Source: Bolinopsis microptera
Lineage: Eukaryota > Ctenophora > Tentaculata > Lobata > Bolinopsidae
Direction of reading: 5' to 3'
DNA length: 64,000 bases
Assembly (NCBI RefSeq): GCF_026151205.1
Contig: NC_087073.1
Location: 19,542,658 to 19,606,657 of the forward strand
Shown here: in pieces, positions 42,847-57,800 of the stretch
Position numbering within the stretch: position 1 is the first letter of the stretch
Layout: the number at the start of each line of letters is the position of its first letter
Made by a program: the position numbers and the translations under genes
The notes under the pieces: model-generated
The model's database searches: none
Told to the model about the DNA's origin: nothing
What the model saw: the letters and a program-made list of their open reading frames with translations, nothing else

Positions 42847-45800
42847 GTAAAGTTTTTAAATGATTTTACTTAGCATTCACACAATTGAGTTTTTTTGAAT
42901 GAATGGAATGAAAAGATAATAATTCATTTCACTTTAACTATATGAAAATTGATGTGAATAAGCATAAATGCATATATTAATATCATGATTTAGGTTTTAT
43001 TATCAATCACCACAAAACGAGTTATATAATGTTGTACGAATATTTCAGAGTCGATCAATCCCCATGAAGCAAATACTCTCCAGATTAGATGCTCAAAACT
43101 TCTTTGAGATAATTGTTTTTACCAACCAAATGTTATTTGATTTGAACATAGATGAGTGGCCTAGAGTTGACTGGTGAGCTCACACAAGTTTCAATGCTAC
43201 TTTACATCAATCTTGACTTTTCAATAACCTATTAGAATGGTGTACCATTATAAAAGTGCTACCTAAAATATAATATTTTTGCCAGAGTCTTTATTCAACA
43301 TTAAGACGATTTTATAACTGTTGATTTTTCAGTCTGCTGGCGTTCTATTCAACAGGTTTCCCTTTGGACAAAGCAATTGCTTTTGGTAACAAATACAAAC
43401 CTTTTATGATCAATGACCTTGAGATGCAGAAAGTGATACGGAACAGAGAAAAGGTTTTACAATCTTTCTTTTTCTTATCATAAATTTAAATATTTATTTC
43501 CTAGCTCTGTACTCTGATCTAGAATACAGTTAGAACATAAAGTGACAAAATGGTTTTATATGAATTTGATCCAAAATGAATAAATCAATAATCTGAATAC
43601 TGTGGTTTTCAATGTAGGTCTACAGTCTTCTTAAATCAGACAATGTGCCGGTGCCGCGATATGAAGTCCTTAAGAGAAAAGATGATCTTAACCAATCCTT
43701 AGAAGGTATTTTGCATTTACACATTTACTAGAATATCGAAATATATTTTAATTTTTATCTGGATAAAATGAGCATACTTTACACAGTTATCTAGTCGTAA
43801 CAATCCATAAAAACACAACAAGGGCATTTTTAAGTGTATTAATCGACTAAACCCTCCAACTATCTAATAACAGATTCTCAAGTGATGGAAGAACATGAAG
43901 ACCACCTGACCATTAATGATCAAGTTTTTACAAAGCCGTTTGTGGAGAAGCCTGTGAACGCTGATGATCATAATATCTACATCTATTACCCTCAAGCAGC
44001 TGGGGGAGGAAGTCAACGTCTTTTTAGAAAAGTATGCTCTTTCTTTTCCCACCTGAATGGACAAATTGGTTGAAAATTTCCAGGCTGATGGGCTCAGACT
44101 ACAAGAAAACAACAATTTGATTTAGCATCAATTAAAGCAGACAAACAACCAAAATTTATATATTCACCTAACAGCTTTAAATTGTTCTAGGTATAATAGT
44201 AATGATACTAAGTTATAGGTATACGAAAGATCCAGTATATATTCTCCAATATCAAGAGTCAGGAAATTTGGATCTTACATCTATGAGGATTTCATGCCCA
44301 CAGATGGTCAAGATGTTAAGGTTAGTGCTTATAAGCCTGTCCATTGGTTATATGCTCTTAGATATTTGATACCTATAGTTACATAAATAACAATATTAAG
44401 ATATCAGAATATTGACAATGTCTGTACCAGTCTTTTATGGTAATTCAAATTGTGAAAGTCAGTGCATTAATTTGTATTGGTAATGCTGGTAAGAGGTTTG
44501 AGCACTAATTGTTATCAATTCAGGTATACACAGTTGGCTTGCATTATGCTCATGCTGAAGCAAGAAAATCTCCTGTGAGTTTGAAAAGATTATATACTTA
44601 CTCTGATATAATGGGGATGTATAATGTATAATGTATAATGTATAATGTATAATGGGGATGTCTTGAACAACTAAGAGTTATTAAAACTCATGATTATTTT
44701 GCAAGTTTAAATTAACGATTTGGCTAGAGTTGGAAGTTTAAACTCTGAAATAATGACTTATTCCTTGTAGGATTTACAGCTACAATTAGGGATTGCCAGA
44801 TGTTAACTGTTGCCGGTCAAATCGTTCAATATGATATGCACAATCCCGGTCAAAGTGTATTATACAACTTTTATGCTTCTATTACCTACAACACAGTAAC
44901 TTACGTTAGATTCTACCTCGGACACTGCAAATTATTTGATACATTTTGTAAATAATGGAACTGACCGGTAACTTCTCCAGACACTTGATGGAAGAGTTGA
45001 GAGGGATAAAGATGGGAAGGAGCTGAGGTATCCTGTTATTCTCAGCGCCAAGGAGAAGGAAATTGCCAGACTTGTAGCTCTGGCTTTTAAGGTTCGTTAA
45101 ATTAATTAAAGATCGAATATATTTTAAATTTTAAAAATGTTATCCATTTCTCTTAGTTCAATAAAACAATATCATTAAGTCAACTAAGAAAAAATATTTC
45201 GTCGTTAGGAATTGAACAATTATATGCTAAGATTTAACCTAGTCGAATCTAAGTTCTCTTCATTCACTCTGATAATGAAATACAGACAGCAGCCATACTT
45301 ATATTTAAATACTTGTTACCCAGCAAAAAAATGTAATGTATAGTTTTACGAAAGTTTCAATGATAAGCAACCCCTCTATTCAGTGATGGCCACTTCTCAT
45401 GGCAGCAATATTGATACACTACTCAGTACTAGTGCATACTTAAAACTACGAATATAAACATAATATAACGGTCTATAAAAGTTTCAATATGTAAAGCACG
45501 ATGTACACTGAACATGATCGCTGAATGTCTTCATCCTGTAGATAATCTAAGTTATTCTAATTGTTATCTTAAATGATCTGTTCACATTCTAATTAAGATG
45601 TTGCATTGATAGAGTGAATCAAATGACTATCCATTTAAGAAAATTCCACTTCTATCTTCTGTCCTGTTCACTGCAAAAGGTACTATGGGTGCAGTGCTAG
45701 TAACTGTTTAAATAGAGAAACTATGGTTACTGTAAAATAAATACACTCTCGATCTCAAACTCCAAACTGTCAGTGGAACATAACTTGTTTCGTTTGCTAA

Positions 45801-48800
45801 ACATAACGTTTGATGAATTTGCTTTGATAACGTTGGCCCTGACTCTATCGCTTGGTTGCTGCGGCTTGAGGGATAACTGTCGTTGTTTTAAACTTAATTG
45901 TAATATAGATGATGACTGGAATGCGGACGATGACTGGAATCCGGATGACGATTGTGTGGACTGAGAATGAAAGCTGGAACCGTTTGGTTTGGACTTGGAA
46001 TGTTTAGGGGTTGGTTTGGGAGATATGGCCTCGTGTAAGGTAGATAAAACTGGCGAAAACTGGTGCATTGTTGAGACGACACTGACCCTACTTCTAGCGA
46101 ACCACTGGCACACAAATCCTCTGAACTGTTTTATTCTGTAAAAGTACACTATGAAGTTAGCCAATGAGTTCACACCAATAAGGACTATGTAGACCAGATT
46201 CCAGAGGTAGCTGTCAATAGTTACCGAGCCGTTTAACCACTTGTGAGGCTGGTGACTGATGTAGTAGTATGTGAACCCTGAAAGGTAGAGAAACAAGGGG
46301 AAGTTCAAAAACAGGTAGGTTCCTGTAAGTATGAGAATTGTTATGGTTGCGCTGCGTTTCCGATCGTTTCCATGCCTAGAGGACTGTGAATTGTTTTGAT
46401 TAGTAGACCTCAAAACATACATGGAAATACCACAGCTCACTAATATTGGTAAGACGGGGTTAGCCAGGAAAATGATAACTGTTATGAGGGACATTTTGTT
46501 CAATAACTCGCTCTCAGAGGTCCACATACACTCCACTGATCTGTTGAGATAGTGAAAAGTGGGACCCTCTACCACCATGGGTGTAGCCATTCTGATAGCA
46601 ATCCAGATACCATAAAACACCACCACAACTATAACCTTAGTTTTACTGATAATGCGGAGAGGGTGGAGACAGACGAGGGTTCTGGTGATACTGAGGATTG
46701 CAATGAGGAATACTGACATGTAAGGGGCCCATGTCCACACTGCCCCCCACACTGTGCACAGCACAGACCACCCAAACATCTTCTTGTCCCTGTTATACGC
46801 GAAGGAGACACCCACTGGTAAAATAAAGATACAGAGCATGGAGTCGATGAGAGAGAGGAGGGTGTAGAGGCGAGTGGGGAGGTCGCGTCCGCGCGAGATA
46901 AAGTGTGTAAGTGCAGCAATGTTTCCAGGTACCCCCACTACAAACACTATCAAACAGATCACTGCCAGAGCAATGTCTAGTCTCCTGTACACTGTCATTT
47001 CGGCGAGTGATGTGGTGTTGTGGCTGATTGTCTCTAGAGTCTGATTCGACATCATCCTGAGTGTAATTGATTGTTAGACGGTGGTGAGTCCTGTTATAGA
47101 TGTGTATTTTAGTAGGTCGTGACTTTTAGGGGTGAAACAGAATTATTTGGTTGAAGTGATGACATATTGCATGTGTTATGTATGTGATTGTAGGGACTGA
47201 CGTTCAAACAGTTGGAAAACTTTAAACTTTAAAATGAAAATAACTGAAAGGTTGTGCGGAATTGTTGAAACTATTTTGTCTAATCTTGAACAAATTATAC
47301 AATGCTCGAAATAGCGTCTAGGAGAAGATATAAAAGCAAAAGTGGAAAATTGAAATATTTTGATTTGCCGCGTTAAGATAAACAGATGAGTTGCTATCAA
47401 GGCAATATTTAGCAAACAAACAAGCTTGTTGAAGAATTATCTAAATTCACACTCACACAATTAGTGGAAACGATCTCGCTAATTGGTCAAATAGTGAAAT
47501 CACGAATAATTTCCTCAATTATCGAATATACCAGAATAAGCACTACCACAATTACACACACTTCCAGAAACTTTTAAATCTTAACAATTTCAGCAAAACA
47601 TCTGTGGGTTCGATCTGCTGCGAGCTAATGGACAAGTATACGTTTGTGATGTAAACGGATTCAGCTTCGTCAAAAACAGCCCCAAATATTACGACGACTG
47701 TGCGCAAGTCTTAGGGTAAATCATACATCTGGACTTTGGTGGGAAGGTGAAGTATATTATTGACACGTGACAGCAATTAGCCAATCAGAAGTAGTAAACC
47801 CGTGATTGGGTGGCATGAACCTCAAGAGGATATTACATACATTTATATTATAACCAGAATCACTATCACTTGATAAAAATAAGCATTACCTATGCTATAG
47901 TTTAATGACTTGGAGACCTAGCGTCTCCAGAGCTAAAAGCTTAAGTATTGTTAAGTAGGAGGAGCTAAACGATGAATTAACCAAACATAATACTCATAGC
48001 GGAGAAGCTGTTTTATTACCAGTGAGTTTATATAATATCACCTTCAACTAACAACACTTATGTGTTATTTGATTTTATTTTTAATGGAAGTTGTAAAATG
48101 ATTGCAATCAGTGAAGAATATTGATATTAACAACTTTATAATAATTTGAAAGTAATTGTTTCGACAAAAAAAAACCGTGGCAGTTGGAAATTGGAACTTT
48201 TAATCGCAACTTACGTTACTTTGCTTTTTACAACATGCAGGGTACGCAACTTAGTTATATAAAACTCTTTGCAATGCTATAGAAAACACTTATATTGTTT
48301 TTAGTATACAGGTTCTACGGACAATCTAACAATAAACGTGAGCCAGCCAGAATCGAAATATGACTTATTTCCATCCCGGGAAAAAGGGTGAATGGTTCCG
48401 TACCTGTGCCCTTTCCCAACTATGTCTACACAAATAACTAACCAAGTGGTATGTCACCAGCCTTGTTTATTACTTTATTACAAATGGAAAACGATTAAAA
48501 AACCTAATCTATGTTGAGGTATCACATTGTAAAAGTGATACAGTTTCTTACTTACGAAATGACGAAATAGCTCGTTGAAAATGGCTGGTGGTACCATGAA
48601 TGTAAATAAACTTCAGCGACACGGTTAATTGTTGCTTCACTCACTATCTGCAAGCTGCACCAGTACCAGCAAGTTATGAAGATTTAGCTAAACTGTGTGC
48701 AGAGAGGAAGCTAAGAAATGGTCGGGTTAGTGGGGTGGTCTCCACTTTGTAGGAACCATTTAACTCGCAATCAAATTATGATTTAGGAAGACACACCATG

Positions 48801-51800
48801 AAGTGACGATGGTTGCAATTCTTTGAACTCTAGAACGGCCTCCTGATCCAGTAGACTGGAATGAGGAGGTAAAGTAAGGAGAGGAAGTAAATGAAGGAGA
48901 GGAAGTTAAGGAGTTAAGGAAGTAAGTTACGGAGAGTAGCTAAATTAGCAGAGCTCCTGGTCCTCTTGTAGAGATTCGTGAGGGGCTATGAGAGAGGGCT
49001 CCAGATAATATCAAATACAGTGATATAAACTCAGTTGTACCAGAACTTCATAGGTACGTACATGGTTTCACATCCAACGACCTTGAAGTACAGTTCACAG
49101 TTAATCCACGATTGGGTACCCTTGCTAAGGTTCCAGCTGTCCGTACAAAAGGCTCAGCTGCTCACCAGACTCTATATGAAACATCATTTGGTGTAATGGG
49201 TCCCAGACTCTGGAACTGTATACCTACGCACATACGTGCAGTCTCCAAACATGATGGCTTCAAGCATCATATGACGGCATTCATGCTTTCCTTGCCGGAT
49301 AAACCGCCAATCCGGGGCTTCACATCACCGAACTCCAATTCTATACTGGACTGGCGTAACGATCGAGAGGCATCTGCTCTCTGGGGTGGTCAGCAACTCT
49401 GATGGCCTGTCCAGTTTCGACGAAGCAGATCAAAGGTATCAAAGGTAAGGTACCACTAAGAACGGTCCATGAACACTCTGTCAAACTATAAGTACCAATC
49501 AAATTATAATAACTGTCAAGTGTCAGAGACACGTGTCGGTGCGGGCACGATCATCTGTTTAAATTAGCCGTCACTTAAATCCGGTTCTTCTCAGATTCCG
49601 GGAAGTTCTTCTCAGAGCACATGTCGTGGCTTCTTGGGAAATCTTGGGAGCTTAATTGAATAACGTCTTAAATTCAGGGACGGTGACAGTTCAAGTCTTC
49701 AACGTATTCTCAAGAAAAAAAAATCATTACTACACGAGATAGTGATTTAGCTTTATAATTGTATAATAAGATAAATGGATACAAATTACAAATCTGTGAG
49801 ATTTCGTAAGTTCAGACATAAGAGCTTTTTCCGTTTTAATTGCATGATCATGACCAAACAAGTAACGAATTGTAAACACTTGAGCAATATTAGAATAACC
49901 TTAAGGACCGGGAGGCTGATATGTTTGAATTCCGTCTATTTGATATCCTTTTTAACCGTTTAATATCCTTTTTGGCCGTATGATACCTTTTTTCTCAAAG
50001 GCAAAGTCTCCCTGATTTCAAACCATACTTTCCTCTACTAATCATTCTGCCAAGTTCTAGAAAGCCTGGTGATTTTCAGTAACTTTAAAACGGAATGGCT
50101 GGCTCAGTTAACATGTTCATTGTTCATGACGATAGTTTCACAAAGTTACACTCCGGTAATGTCCTGTTAGTATACACCACCTCACCAGTATACATGGCAT
50201 GAGAAGAGATGTACACTCAGTGCCGTGCATGGAGAGATTTGATACAGCATGATTAATGTACTGTTCATTACACACTACGCTGGCTAGATGTTAGCTACTT
50301 AGATATTCGAGATAGCAGTTGAACAAACCTGTGACCGACTTGAAAACAAAACAAAAAGTTTTAGCTCTCAAAATTGCACTGTGAAATACTCAGTATATAT
50401 GGTTACAACACCGTCCACACAGCTTCTCCAAATCATATTGACGTGACAAATAGGATATTATCCAATTTGTCACAATGGATAAGCAAATTGAATAATATAA
50501 CGTCTTTAAACCAATTTTAACAAGAATTTCGCCGTGGTTACAACACCGTCCACACACGATAAGTTTTTTCCTACAAGTGAAATGTTTGGCGCACCTAACA
50601 ATCGTGTTTTCATTTAGGCGTGCAAATTAACTTGAAAAAAAAATCCGTGCATGGTGAAATTGGAGATTTGCGCACAGCTGAAGAAAAAAAAAGAAGCTGA
50701 TCCAGCTAGTCTGGAGGTCAGAAAATCTCACGGGTACTAAATAAATGAAGTAAAACTACTAAATAAAGTACTAAATAACAATATTATATATAGTATTACT
50801 AATTAGTTTTTATATATAATAGTATTACTAATTAGTTTGCTTTCCTTGAAAGCATTTAACTCACATGAAGGTGTGCAAACGAACAATTCCACGATTATAA
50901 TAAAACAACACCAATCACATTATTACCATAATAATAAACAAAGAAAGTAGTGGCCTTTAGACCGCGTGTTCAACGGATTGTACATGCATTGTAGGGGTGG
51001 TAATGAGGAAGCAGTCAGCTAGGATACTGGAAGAAATAAATAAAAAATGGTTATTGGTTAGACATAAGACAAGGTTGCATCTAGAACAGATCACACTAAC
51101 ACGGACGGTGATCATTAATAAAGATGTATGTCATAAGCTGTTGTATTAGTGAGCAGTTCAGTTACTAATAACTCTAGGTAATTATACAACATGTGATCCT
51201 ACTATCATGGTTAATGGTAGACGGTGAACCTACAGATTAGTAGATTTGATTATTAAAGATTTTATACGGACGATTATAATGATGAATGATCATGATTAAT
51301 ATAATGTTATGACAAACCAGGTGTAGCCAGTCCACACCCTGGCTCCATAATATGAAGTACTTGTTTTAATTAATGAAAAGCTCGAATAGACGATTGTTCT
51401 TATAGTTATGCATATTATTCATAGGCTGAGTTTCTGCTGAATGTTCTGATTGTTGACTGAGTATTAGTCATATTACCAGCTGACAAGTTCACAGTAACAT
51501 TAATCTGACTAGTCCTCTCACATGATCTGCAACTTGATATTATGCCGTATAACACTTGACATTTAACTCACTAGAACCCCACAGTATCCAAGAATCCCGA
51601 ACCAGTCGTCCGTGCTCCAGTCCGCGGACCAGTCCGTGCTCCAGTCCGCGGATTACTTATGACTTGGTGGTAAACAGATCATAATATCATGAATGGTAAC
51701 TTGAATGCTATTAGTTACGACTAGCATTAATTGACATGCTGGTATATCCTGCACCACATGCGACCCTGTGACCACTTCTGAAGAACATTCTAGCTTCTCC

Positions 51801-54800
51801 TCAACCCGTACGCACCTAATGTAAACTGAGTTTTTTTCCTCGAATAAGAAGTCTCGAACATTATGCAATATGGAGGGCGTGAGTACAATGATTTCGTCTA
51901 GTATTTATGGTCCTCTCAGTCTCCTCTGCAGCACAAATTACCATAATTTCTAACGTCCGAGAAAAGTTCATAGTTTTATCTAAACACTCATTTTTGAATT
52001 TTGTAAATCGGTGAACCGGAAGTGGAGTTATGGTTCAATGGAAATTGTTGGTTTAACACTGTTTGTATTGTCATTATCAGAAATGAAGAAAAGATATGGC
52101 ACCCCGCTGTACTAGTAAACCGTAGAGTACCGTGTCAGGAATTGGAATAGTTATCGTCGAATTGATGAAAGTGGTGATAATTGATAAAGTACAGAAATAC
52201 AGGTCACCATTTAAATAATAGTAATCGTTGACTCCATTCAGCAATTTACAACGTTACAATTAATGCTAGTTGTCACTAATTGCATCCAAGATACCATTAA
52301 TAATTCATAATATTCAATCTGTTTACCATCATGTCATAAGTAGTCCGCGGACTTGATTGTCCTCTTGGATACTACCAAATATCCCAATTGTTGACCCTTA
52401 CCAAATAACTTACAGAACGGCACAATCCTGGTTCCACCTCTCCCAATATGAAATGAAATTAAATATTGCATTTATATCCCGCTTATAGTATCAACAACCA
52501 ATATTATGAAAAATAAAAAGTTGCCGGTGTTGAAGCGGCTGAGTCGCTGACTGTATGGTGACAAATGGGATAATCTCCAGAGATTATTCCCAGTGATTGT
52601 AAGAGTTCATATAAAATGGCAAATTTGTCGAAGGTATTGAAGCAGTTAATTTGTCATTCTCTGCTCGCTTTCTTTCCAGTCAGCATTCAACAAGACGTAA
52701 TATAAGCAGCACTCCCTTCAAAATAGGTCACTAAATAATGTCATTCCAGACAATTTTTGGATGGTTAAACCAAAGCAGACGAACAACGAGCGATTTCTTG
52801 GGCACAGTAAGTCTCTTTAAGAGAGAGGCGGAGCGTCTGTTACTCCTCTCACATAAATTACATGTGACTTACATGTGATACATGTGACTTACATGTGACT
52901 TACATGTGACTTACATGTCACCAATGTGAGTTTCACACTAAGTTCTTATCATGTCGAACTAGATTTAGCACAAGCTGTAGCGATATTAAAACGAACATGA
53001 TATCAAAATGCCACAGTGAGTTGCATTACATGACCAACTTGTAACTTCTTACCATACCACAGCTCTATAAAATCTAAATTTGTAACGGTTAAGCTTCTAC
53101 AAAAGTTAGTGAGATAAAATCAAATCATGCCACAGCCAAGGATCGGCTGACGTCCCTGCTTAGGCCCGGCCCCCGTCAAAATCGGCCTGTATTTGGAATC
53201 TGGTCCCGGTCAAAAGTCGGCAATTTGGCCAGGACAAAACCGGCAAGATTTAAATATTATTGGAGAAAATTGTCTCAAAAATAAACGACAACTATTTTTA
53301 AAAATGGATCTTGAATGTCAAATACTTTATCATATATTATAATTTAATCTTTAATTTGGAAAGATATTCCGTTTCTTAGATGACTTACAGGGTTAGCTAC
53401 CGGCGGGACGTTTCAGAAAACGATCCGATTATAAATGAAAGCAAGCGAATTTATACGTACTTTAAATATTGTGACATGAACGAGTAATCCGAACAAAAAT
53501 GATGACACAGATTATCTAGTCTATCTAGTTAGATTATCTAGTCTATCTAGTTAGATTGTCTAGTCTATCTAGACAGATTGTCTAGACGTAGATTGTTTAG
53601 TCTAACCAAGTTTTTTAGACAGTTTAATATCCTTCTAGTTACTTCTACCAGTTACGTAGCAAGGCATGGTGCTCATTCCCAAGAAGGTCGATCACTGCCA
53701 ACACTGAACCGCAAGGCTACACGATATGCGGCAACCACATAATATGACAACTCGGAGACGGGGCACCGTGAATCTGGAATCTGTTAGCGAAATGTGTCAA
53801 TACTGACAAGACACTAGACTCGTTCAAATAGTGTCACTAGGGAATTTCCTTGAATGGTTCCCTGACAAGCCACCCGTTGTTACGCGACCTTACCATTTGA
53901 AGGCATGGGTCACATCCTTTCAAATCCGTCTCACATGTCACTATATAGTGTGCAAAACGCACTTTATAGTGACAGGACTATATAATAATAGTGACATGTC
54001 ACTATAAAGTGCTTGTCAAGTTGTCACTATATAATAGTGTTGTCACTATATAGTGCGGGAATCTGACACTGACGCCAGATGACGACCTGAGCAACAACAA
54101 AAAAAAAATTGTGTATCATCTGATCACTTTTTGTGACATCTGATAAACTTTATCAAATATAAGTGAGATAAAACCAAGACACACCTCAGTTTTATAAGGT
54201 GAATCTGCTAGAAAGGTTAAGGTGGCTTGACAGACGTTTACGTGTTGATTTGTTCCATCTGTGGTGCCTGGTAAGTTGGTACTGGTACTCTGTAGTGTTT
54301 ATACCATTTTAGCCATTAGAAATAGAACAGCTTGCTTGGTTTGTCAGCTAACAGTCTGACCTCTAGTTTAGCATTTTATAGTTGTAACTTGTCATCAGTG
54401 AGTCTGGCAGATCTCATAGCGTTACAGCGTTAGTCGGTGGTTGGTATTTGAACTATCTGCCGTCCACTAAGGAGTCTGGACGAAGATGATAATATTCTGT
54501 CACTATAAGATAAGTCTCCGGGTGTCATTATCATACAAACCATTGCTACTATTTAAAAGGTCTACAAACTTTTTCTTCGAAAGAACTTGCAGGATATATA
54601 AAAGTAATAATAAGTATTAATGCTCTCCAATTCTCCCACTTGATACCTATCTGATATATTTTATAGCAGTGCTCAGTTATAGTATAAAGTGCTAAGTGCA
54701 ATGTTTCACAACTTTACAATTTCACAGATTCACAATTTCACTATTTCACTGTTTTACTATTTCACTAAATTTTCACAATTTTACAATTTCACAGATTCAC

Positions 54801-57800
54801 TATTTCACTGTTTTACTATTTCACTAAATTTTCACTAAATTTTCACTAAATTTTCACTATTTCACTATTTCACTGATTTTATTATTTCACTATTTCATTA
54901 TTTCACTATTTCACTATTTCATTATTTCACTATTTCACTGTTTCAGAGAGTTGGTGCTGAATAACCTGTGTCCGGAGCTAGTGTACGTGTTAAAACAGCG
55001 GATAAACCCAACAATACCCGTCACACCAGAACAGGCCAAAAACGACAGGTGCGTGCATTTCAGACTCATTTCTTAGGAACGTTCTCTAGACTTCTGGTCG
55101 AAAAATTCCAGGTAATTCTACAAGCTTCTAGACGGATCTAGAACTGTCTAGCTTCCGGCTTCACTTCAGAGATATAACACTCGTAACGGGTTGAAACAGA
55201 GACCAATTTGTCTCATTAAGTAGTTGTCACATTTGATTTATAGATCTGTCTACAAAAAAATTAGGTCGAATATATTCAAACATTTTGGAATGTTGTCATA
55301 AATCAACCAAATTACGAGTTAGGATCAAATGAGAAGTCAGAATGAAATTCATAATGTTTATGAATTGATAGAAACTCATCTTTCAAAATTTACCATCGTG
55401 CTTCACGGGGTATTCATTAGGAGAAAATGGGTTGAAACTCATCCGATTGTCAAATAAAGAAATAAGGCCGCAACATAAAGTAATGAATAAAACATGTCCG
55501 GCGGGGGTTTTTATATCCGACTAACAGATATTGCAACCAGTCAATTTCTAGCGATAAAAGGTTTTCTGGGATATTCTTCCGGGCCTTCCTTGTGGTTTTT
55601 ATTAATCAGATAGGACTAGGAGGGATGAGGATCCATATACCTCATTTCATTTCATTACAATAATATTGCGGGGTCCTATTGACGGACCAGCGTTTTCTTC
55701 CCTCATTTTTGCCATCAATACACTAGACTTACCAGGGAGAAGAGGAAGACCCCAAAGCAATCTATTCTCGCTGATTGTGCATGATTTATGAAAAAGAAAT
55801 CTTTATTTGAATAATATCTTTGACTGCATTATCTCCGTAATTTAGCTTATGAAGTTATGACAAGAGATATTGGCGGAAAATACAATGAAGTTTTTGATTT
55901 TTAGTTTTTGTTTTAGGGAAAGATTAGACTTGGGCGTTGTTTTTTAACTATCCCTTGTTTAGAACTTTGATTTAATAGTAATATCGTAAACACGTTAATA
56001 ATAATAATACCTAATATACGTTAATATAATAATACGTTAGCTAAATTTGACCATCTTAGTCTTAGAGGTCACCCCGGTTCCGTACGCTTTTTTTGTACGC
56101 AGAGTTTTGTGTAGAAATTACAAAGCTTTTCCTTTTCACCCTGCTTCCAGGAATATTGGAATCAAAACATATATATATATAAAATATAAAAACGTAAAAA
56201 CATAAAAAAGTAACCTGCGAAGGAATGTATTACACATTCCCATAGATCCGACTGTATGTAGTTCTGTCCTAAAGTTGAGTATAACCGTTTCAGTGCAAGT
56301 AACCCGCGTTTGGAGCTTAGATGTGTGTTAGCAATAGTGAGACATGGAGATAGGACTCCCAAACAGAAGATGAAGATGATCGCAAAGGAACAACGGTTTG
56401 TAATTCCATAATAACACGCTTTAATTCTTTCGTTAAAATAGTGAAAGTTATTGTAAAGACCAGTTAAATATCCAAACAGTCGCATTGTTGAAATTAAAGC
56501 TGATTGCGATGGTAAAACCATTTTTCCAGTCTAGTCACCATCTCCACTTCTGCAAATTCCACCCAAAATAGGGCACTAAGGGCACTGGCTGGAACCTAAA
56601 GTGCGTTTATAAGCCGGTCGGCATTGTACATATTTGCCGTTACGAAATAGATATGACTCTGAATTTGAACCCAACATCGATGTTGGCAAATTTTATCGGG
56701 GATTAACTGCACAGTGCACAAGTATAACTACTATGACGCCTATTGTAGTCCAAAAACAAAAATTCTTGTTAAAATTTACATTATACCTATCGGTAGAATT
56801 CATTCCTTAAAACTTATAATTTCCCAAAAATTCTCGCTAGATTTGTCTACTCAATTAAAGGTGAATGGGAATAAAACAAAGTGCACAAGCTCAGTTTAAC
56901 ACAAATTGTCAATAAACCTAGTACGTAAACCAAACGTACAGTTAGTCGTCAACATCCTCCTTCGGAAACGATTAATTCCAATAATACAGTAATTGATCAT
57001 TATGTGTTTGGTTATGTTACCGACCAACTTCAGCTGGGCGTGTCAAGGTAACATTTAATTGCATCTCGTAAGTACGTTTAATTTTAATGGTTGGATAGAT
57101 AACTAATAACTATCATAATTAACTAACTAATTAACTAATTAACTAATTAACTATCACCAAACATTGCAGGTTTATAGACTTGTTCAAGAAGTACGCCAAG
57201 GACGGAGACAAGGAGCTAAAACTAAAGAGACCCGCCCAAATGAAGGAGGTCCTGGAAATGACCAGAGAACTGATAGTGGAGAAGGAAAACGCGGGAAACT
57301 CTGACAACGTGGAGAAACTGAAAGTACTGAAATCGGTACTGGAAATGTAAGTTGTTGATGAAGCATTATATTATCTTGTGCATGATGTAAAGCACTGTGG
57401 TGATTATTCTGGCGGCTTGGTGGGGCGGTGAAAACTGGTGGGGAGGTACGCCGCGCAGGTGGCTTATTAAAGTCATATGTAACACTAGATTAGTCGTGTC
57501 AATTATTGGAACTTCATATTTGACGGTTGTTTACGAATTTAATTGTTCCCGTCTTGACTCAATGACTAAAGTGGGTTAGTAAGGATATTGATCAGTATAA
57601 TATTTCATCGTTACCGTGTCTTCACCAGGAGCTTAAATTATTCATAATATATTTATTATTTATTAATAAATTTATCATATTATATAGATTCCTTGCTCAT
57701 TAACATCTTAGCTCTAATATTGACGAGTCACTTTAGATGGCTTCGACTGAATCTTTAAAGTTTAATTGTTTTCAGTAATAAAGCGGTAGACAAACATTCT

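Larger units (their letters stand above)
49456..54946. other. Intron of PPIP5K, right part
   Basis: No gene supported. Holds small repeats listed separately, a 22-bp direct repeat gttacaacaccgtccacaca (about 50402 and 50537) and a doubled cgtgctccagtccgcgga (about 51610-51650). Confidence 0.5.

Noticed and set aside
48659-48730. Short open frame [19 protein letters not shown]
   Set aside because: Too short, no splice borders in phase, near LINE debris.
52735-52800. Exon-like 57-bp segment with attccag acceptor and gtaagt donor
   Set aside because: Its only open frame is phase 0-0 and cannot be placed between PPIP5K exons 9 and 10 (phase 2); the protein matches nothing in the family.
56162-56521. 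119-aa hydrophobic minus-strand ORF
   Set aside because: It overlaps PPIP5K exon 11 on the opposite strand; its openness is a shadow of that exon plus AT-rich intron.
54947-57346. Apparent loss of the phosphatase RHGDRTP motif in PPIP5K (exon ending 55048 joins exon 57170 in frame)
   Set aside because: A further phase 2-2 exon at 56294-56395 contains [20 protein letters not shown] with correct splice borders, so the domain is intact.
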